Positions 1-5,422 of a stretch of DNA of 5,422 bases are shown piece after piece. A model generated the notes under the pieces. It saw nothing but the letters and a program-made list of their open reading frames with translations, was not told where the DNA came from and searched no databases. Source of the DNA: Candidatus Coatesiibacteriota bacterium. Lineage in GTDB: Bacteria > RBG-13-66-14. The stretch lies in the NCBI GenBank assembly GCA_014728185.1, contig WJMB01000400.1, forward strand, positions 1-5,422, given 5' to 3'. Position 1 is the stretch's first letter; each line of letters begins with the position of its first letter. The translations under genes were made by a program, and so were the position numbers.

Positions 1-239
1 ACGACATTTAGGAGCCTGTGGCGATCTGCTGTCAGAGCATATACCAGTGCGCAGATATCTGTGTTAGCCAAGGATGACACTCTTCTTAATTGCAATTATA
101 AATGCCCGTTTTGTGACAAGTCTCAGAGATTTATCATTAGTATTATCAGCTGGTTACTATCATGATTCGTTCCGGACAGGGTAGGTGATCCCGAGCGATA
201 TATATGTTCTAGTTCTTGTGATATTCACACAATAAATAT
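1..239. other. AT-rich noncoding stretch
   Basis: I see no reading frame here that resembles a protein on either strand. The stretch is clearly more AT-rich than the genes to its right. It contains two perfect 10-bp palindromes, CAGATATCTG at 52-61 and AATTGCAATT at 88-97. A small hairpin (TTGTG/CACAA) lies just left of the terminator. No -35/-10 pair was convincing. It may be the intergenic space beyond the aminopeptidase terminator or the decayed edge of something outside the window. Confidence 0.5.
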
Positions 240-264
240 CGGGCGGGGTTTTTGACCCCGCCCG
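240..264 (-). terminator. Strong hairpin terminator after the aminopeptidase gene
   Basis: A perfect 10-bp GC-rich stem, CGGGCGGGGT (240-249) and ACCCCGCCCG (255-264), encloses a 5-nt loop. It begins 30 bases past the aminopeptidase stop codon. Read on the minus strand, the stem is followed by the AU-rich run ATATTTATT rather than a pure U tract. Read on the plus strand it is followed by TATTTTC. It could therefore stop transcription arriving from both sides. The stem is very clear; how efficient it is remains inference. Confidence 0.85.
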
Positions 265-294
265 TATTTTCGGGATTGACTTGTCTTGGGCGCC

Positions 295-1410
295 CTAGAA
301 ATCGATGGGCTTGATGAAGCGTCCGTCCTGGTAGAACAGCTCGCCGTCGGCGTAGTACCTGCCGCCCTTGGTCAGGTCGCAGAGCATGTCCCAGTGGATC
401 ACGCTCTCGTTCTTGCCGCCGGAGGCGGGGATCGACCGCCCCAGGGCGAAGTGGCAGGTGCCGCCGATCTTTTCGTCGAAGAGCATGTTCTTGGTGAAAT
501 GCTTGATGTTGTAGTTGGTGCCGATGGCGGCCTCGCCGACGTAGCGCGCGCCGGGGTCGGTCTCGAGCACCGAGTGCAGGAAAGCCTCGCCCTTGTCGGC
601 GGTGGCGTCGACCACCTTGCCGTCCTTGAACTCGAGGCGGACGTTCTCGATCTCGTGGCCCAGATGGATGGCCGGGTAGCTGTAGCTGATGTGCCCGTTG
701 ACCGAGTCCTCGATGGGACCGGTGAAGACCTCGCCGTCGGGCATGTTGCGAGTGCCGTCGCAGTTGACCCAGACGCGTCCGGCGGCGCTGTAGGTCAGGT
801 CCGTCCCCTCGGCGACGACGTGGAAGTCGCTGTGCTCGACCAGGTAGTCGCAGATGAGCTGCTGCTTGTCGCGGAACTCGCGCCAGGCGGTGACGGGGTC
901 GTCCTCGTTGAGCTTGCAGGCCTCCATGACGAACTCCCAGTACTCGTCCAGGCTCATCGACGCCTCCTGGGCTCCGGAGTGCGTCGGGAACTGGCACAGC
1001 GACCATTTTAGCTCACCGGCGGCCTCGCGCTCCGAGTAGCGCTTGACCAGCTCGACCTGGGCGCGCTGAGTCTTCTGAAGCTTGGCGTTGTCGATGTTGG
1101 TCAGCGATTTGGTGTTGTGACCGCCGAGGATGTTGAGGAAGCGGTCGGTCTTCTCTATCCGTGTCCAGACCACCGGGCTGATGTAGGTTAGCTGCTCATC
1201 GGCGGCTTCCTTCAGGAAAAGCTCATTCAGTCCGTCGACGGCGACTCTGACAGTGGGGTGCGCCCCGGCGCGCAGCGCTTCGCGGTAGCACTCCCGAACC
1301 AGGGGTTTGGCCAGGTCCGAGGCCTGAAGGCAGACCTCGAGGCCGGGCTTAACGTCCAGGGAGTAATCGACGATCAGGCGGGCCAGCTTGTTCAAACGGG
1401 GATCGTGCAT
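295..1410 (-). CDS. M29-family metallo-aminopeptidase (AmpS/PepS-like)
   Basis: This 371-residue cytoplasmic protein resembles the M29 (AmpS/AmpT/PepS) aminopeptidases. These use two metal ions to remove N-terminal residues from peptides, a step in peptide recycling. No signal peptide or membrane segment is visible. The family's metal-binding positions are present in the expected order: E227 in PDGEVF, E293 in VGEAAIGTN, H320 in GGTCHFALG, and H339 and D341 in IHWDMLCDL. The tyrosine that family members usually carry seven residues after the first histidine is I327 here. The protein is shorter than the roughly 410-residue Thermus/Staphylococcus enzymes, and the shortening appears spread through the N-terminal half. 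The ATG is chosen because GAGGAG stands 5 bases upstream and the N-terminus aligns with the family. The gene looks monocistronic, with a long leader and its own terminator. The family call is secure; substrate preference cannot be read. Confidence 0.93.
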   Translation of the reverse strand: MHDPRLNKLARLIVDYSLDVKPGLEVCLQASDLAKPLVRECYREALRAGAHPTVRVAVDGLNELFLKEAADEQLTYISPVVWTRIEKTDRFLNILGGHNTKSLTNIDNAKLQKTQRAQVELVKRYSEREAAGELKWSLCQFPTHSGAQEASMSLDEYWEFVMEACKLNEDDPVTAWREFRDKQQLICDYLVEHSDFHVVAEGTDLTYSAAGRVWVNCDGTRNMPDGEVFTGPIEDSVNGHISYSYPAIHLGHEIENVRLEFKDGKVVDATADKGEAFLHSVLETDPGARYVGEAAIGTNYNIKHFTKNMLFDEKIGGTCHFALGRSIPASGGKNESVIHWDMLCDLTKGGRYYADGELFYQDGRFIKPIDF

Positions 1411-1414
1411 GGAG

Positions 1415-1421
1415 GCTCCTC
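1415..1421 (-). promoter_or_regulatory. Ribosome binding site of the aminopeptidase gene
   Basis: On the minus strand the bases before the ATG read GAGGAGCCTCC. The GAGGAG core sits about 5 bases before the start codon, a normal Shine-Dalgarno distance, and it supports the start at 1410. Confidence 0.7.
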
Positions 1422-1497
1422 GGTTTTCAATGCCTTTTCTCAGTTCGTTTTAGCAGTTCGTCTCGTAAACCGTGGCTCTTCCGTTCGCTAAGCGATT

Positions 1498-1617
1498 CCC
1501 CCGGCAATGGGGGTGTCATAGGGGTCCCGAATCTGCGGTTCGGGGGAACGGCGGATCGGCGGTTCGTGGTCGGCCTGGTTACGGGGTACGCCACCCGGCT
1601 CGGGGCGGTGTGCGTAC
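1498..1617 (-). other. Three successive GC-rich hairpins in the aminopeptidase leader
   Basis: Three inverted repeats follow one another: CCCCC/GGGGG with a 6-nt loop (1498-1513), CCCGAA/TTCGGG with a 7-nt loop (1526-1544), and GTACGCCAC paired with GTG-T-GCGTAC around a GC-rich loop (1586-1617, one bulged base). If the aminopeptidase transcript starts upstream of 1617, these would form a structured 5' leader. None is followed by a U tract on the minus strand, so they do not look like terminators. No known riboswitch was recognised. The pairing is read from the sequence; any function is unproven. Confidence 0.35.
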
Positions 1618-2074
1618 GGGTATTAAGATACGACGTTGTTACCGCTGGTTTCATCTGCAACGAAGTAAAAACATGATCATGAATATGAATGAAATTATCA
1701 CACGTTTCTAAACAGGATTTTTCTAACAGCTTGTTATTTTTGTCGCTGAAAAGGTCCTCACTGGCCGTGCGTTGCCTGGTGGTTTAATCCAGACTTGCTC
1801 TAAGAGGACGCTTCCAATATAGCGCTCTGCTTCGGGAAGTCGTGAATCCTGATTTGCATCCCGGGCATCCCAGGTTTAAGTATGACTATACGCTTTCATA
1901 TAGCGACTTTAGCAGGTATGATATCTTTTTGTCTCGTCGAAAAACAGCCTTGCGTGAGATAGTTGTCAGCACTTCCTTTCTAAATGCCGCCCTTTTGCGT
2001 TTTCGATGTAGGTTCAGTTTCAGGTGATAATCCCTTTGAAAAAACAAGTCCAGCCGGACCAACCCCCGAGGCTG

Positions 2075-2144
2075 CCGCACACGGTGTTCGGCCGTCACAA
2101 CTCCCCAGCGATGCTCACTGTGATGACGACCGCAACACGGTGTT
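2075..2144. repeat. Pair of near-identical palindromic repeats downstream of the kinase gene
   Basis: CCGCACACGGTGTT (2075-2088) and CCGCAACACGGTGTT (2130-2144) differ by one inserted A. Each holds an odd palindrome centred on one G, ACAC-G-GTGT and AACAC-G-GTGTT. Between them lies a third palindrome of the same form, TCAC-T-GTGA (2115-2123). The centres are at 2083, 2119 and 2139. The repeats could be protein-binding sites or a chance duplication. They lie 75 to 145 bases beyond the kinase stop codon and no gene starts nearby. Confidence 0.4.
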
Positions 2145-2219
2145 TCCATTAAGCGTGGGGCGTCAGGCGGGGTGTTCGTGAAACGGTTGGTCGGTGGGCG
2201 GGATTGGTTGTTCGCGGGT

Positions 2220-3320
2220 TCAGTCCCCGGCCAGGGGCAGGCTGAGGGTGAAGCGGGCGCCGCCAAGGGGGTTGGGCGCGTACTCCAGGGAGCCGCCGCA
2301 GCCTCGTGCGGTCTGAGCGGCCAGGTAGAGCCCCAGGCCGGTGCCCCGGCTCTTGGTGGTGAAGAAGGGCTCGAAGAGTCGCGGGACGTCGGCGGCGGCC
2401 ACACCGGGTCCGTCGTCGTCGATAATGATCACGGCGCGGCGCCGCGCCGTCGCGTCCCGCTCCCTTCCACCTGCGCTGAGTTCGATGCGTATCCGCTCCT
2501 CGGCGGCCTCGAGGGCGTTGACCAGCAGGTTGACCAGGGCCTGCTTGACGGCTTGGGCCTCGCCCCGGATCGACCAATCCCCCTCGGGTAGTTGGGTTTC
2601 GATAGTCAACGAGCTGCGTCGCGGCTCGATTTCCGCGAGAGCTTCCCCAAGCAGAGCGGTAAGGTCGAAGCGCCCGCCGCCCTCGACGTCGCGGCTGCGT
2701 CCAAGCAGGCGCCGGATGACGGCGTCGGCCCGCTCGACCTCCTCCTCGATCACCCCGAGGGCGCGCCGGGTGTCCTCGTCAAGGGCTTGGTGATCGACGG
2801 TCTGGGCGGTGAGCTTGATGGCGGCCAGGGGGTTGCGCAGCTCGTGGGCCACACCGCCGGCCAGGCGATTGACGGTCTCCAGACGCTCCAGGCGGGCGGC
2901 GCGCTCGCGCAGGGCCACCAGCTCGGCCAGCTCGGCGTTGGCGGCTCCCAGCTCCCGGGTCAGCGCCTCGGCTCGGCGGGCGCTGCGCCGGTAGTAGTCC
3001 ATGGCCACGCCGAAGGTCCAGCCGACGACGTTGAGGACGATCAGCTCGGCGATGTCGGCCCAGCCGAAGACGTCCAGCTCGCCCCAGTAGGTCAGCAACT
3101 GCGGCGCCAGGGTCGCCGTGGCGATCGCCGCGGCGACGGCGCCGCCTAGCAGACCGAAGCGCCAGGCCGCCAGCAGCACCGGAATCAGGGCCAGCTTGGG
3201 CCAAAGCGGAGTCCAGCCCAGGGCCAGATGGGCACCGAGGATCACCCCGGCCAGTCCGGCCAGGGCCAGACCTCCGAGCAGGTAATCCCAGAGACCGATC
3301 CGCCGCCGCCAGCTCTTCAT
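2220..3320 (-). CDS. Membrane sensor histidine kinase
   Basis: This 366-residue inner-membrane kinase would autophosphorylate and pass the phosphate to a response regulator. About four hydrophobic segments fill the N-terminus (roughly residues 10-35, 41-56, 57-77, 88-108), with only short loops between them. A charged heptad-like linker (109-150) follows. The HisKA dimerisation region has the phosphoacceptor H159 in HELRNPLA. The HATPase region has an N box (N264 and N268 in NLLVNALEA), a G1 box (DDDGPGV, 301-307), an F box (FEPFFTTK, 316-323) and a G2 box (GTGLGL, 326-331). All key residues are intact. There is no PAS, HAMP or receiver domain. The start at 3320 is preferred over 3410 because it overlaps the upstream stop as ATGA and places the first helix properly. 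The nearest purine-rich site (GGAGGA) is about 18 bases away, which suggests translational coupling. The partner regulator and the signal are unknown. Confidence 0.93.
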   Translation of the reverse strand: MKSWRRRIGLWDYLLGGLALAGLAGVILGAHLALGWTPLWPKLALIPVLLAAWRFGLLGGAVAAAIATATLAPQLLTYWGELDVFGWADIAELIVLNVVGWTFGVAMDYYRRSARRAEALTRELGAANAELAELVALRERAARLERLETVNRLAGGVAHELRNPLAAIKLTAQTVDHQALDEDTRRALGVIEEEVERADAVIRRLLGRSRDVEGGGRFDLTALLGEALAEIEPRRSSLTIETQLPEGDWSIRGEAQAVKQALVNLLVNALEAAEERIRIELSAGGRERDATARRRAVIIIDDDGPGVAAADVPRLFEPFFTTKSRGTGLGLYLAAQTARGCGGSLEYAPNPLGGARFTLSLPLAGD

Positions 3321-4390
3321 CGGCCGTCGCCGCCGGTATCCTCCCAGGTGAAGATGTGATCCTGGGCCGGCCAGCCGGTATCGAGGTCGCGGGCCAGCTC
3401 GACGGCCCAACTGCCTCCGCTGTAGCCGCCGGCGGCCTCTACGTCGCCGCGGGAATCGGCGGCCTGGTGGAGCACGTAACCGGGCACCGTGCTGCCGTCG
3501 TTCCAGCCGGCGTGGGGATCATAGGCCACGGCCTGCTCGACGAAGAGGAAGTCGACGTTGGCGTTGGGGTCGTTCTGATGCTGGAAGAGGGGGCCCCAGG
3601 GCGCGAAACCTTCGACCGGCTGGTTGAAACGGTAGGGTCCGACGCCGGTGTCGACGCCGAAGACGCCGGTCAGGTAGTAGTCGTCGGCCTGGTCGCGGGG
3701 GTTGGTCCGGCCGGCGCCCCAGTTCCAGACATCCAGGAATCGACCGTAACCGGCCGAATGCCAGTAGAGGTCATAACCGTTGTTGTGGCAGGTTCCCGCG
3801 CAGCCCTCCTGGGTGAACTCGGGATAGGTGTCGGCGATGGGCCAGAAGAAGGCCAGCATGTCCTCGGCGATCAGCTCGCCCTCGGGGTCCGGATCGCCGT
3901 TGTCATCGTAGCGGTTGGTCCAGCGGCCGTCGTAGCGCAGCCAGCGTCCGGGGTCGTCGCTCCTGGTTCCGCTGGGGTCCAGCCAACTGACCAGGAAGTA
4001 GATTCGTTCTTCTGTATAGACGCACTTGACCGTGACCGCCACGATGCCGCAGCCGCCGCGGACGGCATCGAGAACCAGCTCGGTGCCCTCGGCCTTGCTC
4101 CAGGCGCCGTCGCCGCCGGAGCCGTCGATTGTCGGCGGCGTCTCGACCTGGACCGGGGCCACCGTGTCGGGCTGAACCGTACCGTTGAAGTCGAGCTTGA
4201 CCAGGTTGGCGACATCATGGGAGTCCCAGGCGTTGTCGGTGACCGCCAGGGCGAAGTAGGTGTCCGCGGGGTAGCTGGTCAAGTCGACGCTGACCGATTC
4301 GTCGCAGCCGCCGATCGCCAGCAGCAACGGAAGCAGGAGCGTCGCCGAAAGCATGGACAGTCTTCCAGGCCCCATTATCCTCTTCGCCAT
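3317..4390 (-). CDS. Lipoprotein with ethylbenzene-dehydrogenase-gamma-type heme-binding domain
   Basis: This 357-residue exported protein begins with a charged N-terminus, a hydrophobic stretch (11-26) and a lipobox, IGGC, giving lipidated C29. Aspartate at +2 would favour inner-membrane retention if the enterobacterial Lol rule applies. From about residue 79 it resembles the cytochrome c-552/DMSO-reductase-like (EB_dh) heme-binding family. Visible family features are a TIDG..GDGAWSKA opening, a strand with VYTEERIYFLVSW and DPSGTRS, the cysteine-histidine motif CAGTCH (197-202), and VWNWGAGRTNP (221-231) followed by ADDYYL. The spacing in CAGTCH is CX3CH, not the usual heme c CX2CH. The domain's usual last strand seems absent, while a similar one (FALAVTDNAWDSHD, 46-59) lies before the domain. 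The ATG at 4390 has GGGAAGG 6 bases upstream and follows a promoter. A longer frame to 4675 would span that promoter. The family call is fairly sure; actual heme binding and role are inferred. Confidence 0.85.
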   Translation of the reverse strand: MAKRIMGPGRLSMLSATLLLPLLLAIGGCDESVSVDLTSYPADTYFALAVTDNAWDSHDVANLVKLDFNGTVQPDTVAPVQVETPPTIDGSGGDGAWSKAEGTELVLDAVRGGCGIVAVTVKCVYTEERIYFLVSWLDPSGTRSDDPGRWLRYDGRWTNRYDDNGDPDPEGELIAEDMLAFFWPIADTYPEFTQEGCAGTCHNNGYDLYWHSAGYGRFLDVWNWGAGRTNPRDQADDYYLTGVFGVDTGVGPYRFNQPVEGFAPWGPLFQHQNDPNANVDFLFVEQAVAYDPHAGWNDGSTVPGYVLHQAADSRGDVEAAGGYSGGSWAVELARDLDTGWPAQDHIFTWEDTGGDGR

Positions 4391-4474
4391 CTTGGACCTT
4401 CCCTGGTTGCGGCTCGCCGAATGGACGGCCCGGGTTTGTGGTCGCTGGTACCGTCGTCTTTGTCTGATACCGTT

Positions 4475-4502
4475 ATTATAGACCATCTCGCCCCCCGTCG
4501 AA
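4475..4502 (-). promoter_or_regulatory. Sigma70-type promoter of the lipoprotein-kinase operon
   Basis: On the minus strand a -35 element TTCGAC (4497-4502) is followed, after 16 bases, by a perfect TATAAT (4475-4480). Transcription would start near 4468, giving a leader of roughly 78 bases before the lipoprotein ATG. The -10 match is perfect, while the -35 keeps four of six consensus bases. No operator repeat next to it was recognised. Confidence 0.65.
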
Positions 4503-4784
4503 AGGGCGGCGCATTGATGAACCCGGCGGGCTGTGCTAATCTTGGGTTTCTGTTCACTTTGTCCGTGGATTTTAGTCAGCTTCTGGCGCTGTGAAGATGC
4601 GTCGGGCTCGCTCATGGAAATGCGGCCGAAATGGAATTCGTTGGGAATATCACAAGAATCCGAACCACTATCCAAAGTTGGTGGGAGTTGCTACCAGTGA
4701 TTACTTCTTGATGTTTGCAATGCTGATCGCGTCTACGCGAAAAAGCGCCTGACTGAGCTAAAGGCCTTAAACAAGCAATAGACT

Positions 4785-4814
4785 GCTTCAACTTTTGCCT
4801 TGTCTAGTTGAAGC
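4785..4814. repeat. Nine-base-pair inverted repeat
   Basis: GCTTCAACT (4785-4793) and AGTTGAAGC (4806-4814) are perfect reverse complements around a 12-nt spacer. The repeat lies about 120 bases beyond the end of the transposase remnant. No U tract follows on either strand, so a classic terminator is unlikely. It may be an operator or a leftover of a mobile-element end. Confidence 0.4.
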
Positions 4815-4936
4815 TACCGAATCAATCGGCGGGCGAGTCGTCTTTTCGGCAGTACACGGTGCTGAGTGCGGTAAAACCAGCGCTTGACAACAACTGCCGG
4901 ACAATGACGGCAAGGTGAGCTATAATACGTTAGGCA

Positions 4937-5420
4937 TCATGTAACCTGATCGGACCAATTGAGCAGTGCATCCTGCAGGTAGTCGAGCGTGTTTTCATCG
5001 TTTCTGTGGTTGAATCGGAACGACCTTTCCCTGATAAAGAGCCTGAAGTTGCGTTTATGCCACCGTGATAGGCTTTGAGGCGGCGTTTGGCGTAGCCCTG
5101 GAAGCTCTCTAGGCCGTTGATATGGCTCTTTCCGTTGGCGAACTCTGGTCCTGGTGGTTGATGCGCCTGTGGAGGAAGCCGTTGAGTGAGAGCTTGTTAT
5201 AGGCTTTCCAGCCGTCGGAGTAGACGATCTATTCCACCTCGAGCTTCTCCAGCTCGGCCTCGCGATCGGCGGCGATGCGCTCCCATAGTCGATTGTACCA
5301 TTTGGATACTGTTTTCGCGGACAGGCCGACAGCTCTCGCCGCGGCTGCCGCGGGAACGCTCAGCCAAAATAAGCGAGCTATCTCTTTATGCTTTTCTTTA
5401 GATAGCTTTGTATATCTTGG
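4937..5420 (-). pseudogene. Degraded IS1595/ISXO2-type transposase, cut by window edge
   Basis: Reading leftward from the right edge, the first frame gives a helix-turn-helix-like part (RAVGLSAKTVSKWYNRLWE) ending in LEVE and a TAG stop (5229-5231). The same frame then continues with IVYSDGWKAYNKLSLNGFL and RRINH. Near 5145 the frame shifts to EFANGKSHINGLESFQGYAKRR. Near 5058 it shifts again to KRNFRLFIRERSFRFNHRN and runs to a TGA at 4937-4939. These blocks match, in order, the C-terminal half of ISXO2-like transposases (DDE_Tnp_IS1595). The segment with the first catalytic aspartate (typically VDESYFGG) and its surroundings is missing between LEVE and IVYSDGW. The second aspartate (YSDGW) and the HINGLESF block remain. 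With a stop, two frameshifts and a deletion, the protein cannot be active. The family call is confident. The start is outside the window or lost. Confidence 0.85.
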
Positions 5421-5422
5421 CC
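4937..5422 (-). mobile_element. Remnant of an IS1595-family insertion sequence, partial
   Basis: The transposase remnant marks an old insertion sequence entering from the right edge. Its left boundary should lie not far below 4937. I could not identify a terminal inverted repeat or the expected 8-bp target duplication, because the other end is outside the window. The decayed coding region suggests that the element has long been immobile by itself. Confidence 0.6.

Larger units (their letters stand above)
1411..2219. other. Long intergenic region between kinase and aminopeptidase genes
   Basis: This gap of about 800 bases has no convincing gene. Open frames across it give arginine- or proline-rich or featureless peptides. 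Three parts can be told apart. Positions 1498-1617 are GC-rich with three hairpins. Positions about 1640-2050 are AT-rich with nothing recognisable. Positions 2071-2150 hold repeated palindromes. A weak hairpin (TAACA/TGTTA, 1724-1736) followed by a T run could terminate plus-strand transcription, but no plus-strand gene precedes it. I found no clear terminator for the kinase gene and no convincing promoter for the aminopeptidase. Confidence 0.55.
4391..4936. other. Intergenic region with operon promoter, otherwise empty
   Basis: The gap separates the transposase remnant from the lipoprotein gene. Its lipoprotein-side end holds the operon promoter. The middle holds a 9-bp inverted repeat (4785-4814) and a small stem TCGCG/CGCGA (4727-4740). 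A TATAAT on the plus strand at 4921 has no -35 at a usable distance: TTGACA at 4884 is 31 bases away. The upstream extension of the lipoprotein frame through 4675 shows no protein-like features. I see no other gene. Confidence 0.55.

Noticed and set aside
286..1011. A 241-residue plus-strand frame opposite the aminopeptidase gene.
   Set aside because: It has low-complexity composition rich in V, A, L, G and D and no motifs. The opposite strand carries the complete set of M29 metal ligands.
1886..2404. A 172-residue minus-strand frame running from inside the kinase into the gap.
   Set aside because: Its first part is the kinase read in another frame. The rest is basic and featureless, with no ribosome site at an internal start.
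2220..3410. A longer kinase frame starting at 3410.
   Set aside because: The extra 30 residues are arginine-rich and overlap the lipoprotein gene by about 90 bases. The ATGA overlap at 3320 is the natural start.
3356..4594. A 412-residue plus-strand frame opposite the lipoprotein gene.
   Set aside because: It is a valine-, alanine- and glycine-rich shadow of a GC-rich gene without recognisable domains, whereas the minus strand holds a clear family match.
3317..4675. A longer lipoprotein frame starting at 4675.
   Set aside because: It would span the promoter at 4475-4502 and bury the signal peptide nearly 100 residues inside. The ATG at 4390 has a ribosome site and a normal signal peptide.
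4690..4766. tRNA-like sequence on the minus strand: TTAGCTCAGTCAGG (4748-4761) resembles the D-arm of a tRNA.
   Set aside because: The D stem does not close properly, no T-loop TTCGA follows at the right distance, and there is no matching acceptor stem. At most it is a chance match or a decayed fragment.
4884..4926. A plus-strand promoter from TTGACA (4884) and TATAAT (4921).
   Set aside because: The spacing of 31 bases is far too long, and no plus-strand gene follows.

Overview
The window is a stretch of bacterial chromosome. The genes are strongly GC-rich and the gaps between them are visibly more AT-rich. All supported genes lie on the minus strand: an M29-family aminopeptidase, a two-gene operon (heme-binding-type lipoprotein followed by a membrane histidine kinase), and a degraded IS1595/ISXO2-type transposase cut by the right edge. 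A lipobox lipoprotein and a multi-pass histidine kinase fit a Gram-negative-type (diderm) environmental bacterium. The sequence alone does not allow a lineage call. No rRNA, tRNA, CRISPR array or prophage was seen.

Layout in minus-strand transcription order, right to left. Positions 5422-4937 hold the transposase remnant: the helix-turn-helix end, a deletion that removes the first catalytic aspartate, an in-frame stop and two frameshifts. Positions 4936-4391 are a gap holding a 9-bp inverted repeat and, at 4475-4502, a good sigma70-type promoter for the operon. Positions 4390-3317 encode a lipoprotein with an ethylbenzene-dehydrogenase-gamma/cytochrome c-552-type heme-binding domain and an unusual CX3CH motif. 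Positions 3320-2220 encode a four-helix membrane histidine kinase whose start overlaps the lipoprotein stop as ATGA. Positions 2219-1411 are a long gap with a pair of near-identical palindromic repeats near the kinase end and three GC-rich hairpins before the next gene. Positions 1410-295 encode the aminopeptidase, closed by a strong hairpin terminator at 240-264. Positions 1-239 are AT-rich and carry no gene I can support.

The most interesting unit is the lipoprotein-kinase pair. The two genes share a promoter and are probably translationally coupled. The kinase has almost no extracytoplasmic domain of its own. The lipoprotein would sit outside the inner membrane and looks able to bind heme. 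A plausible reading, which is inference, is a two-part redox, heme or gas sensor in which the lipoprotein supplies the input. No response regulator is encoded in the window, so the output is unknown. The aminopeptidase is ordinary housekeeping and seems unrelated.
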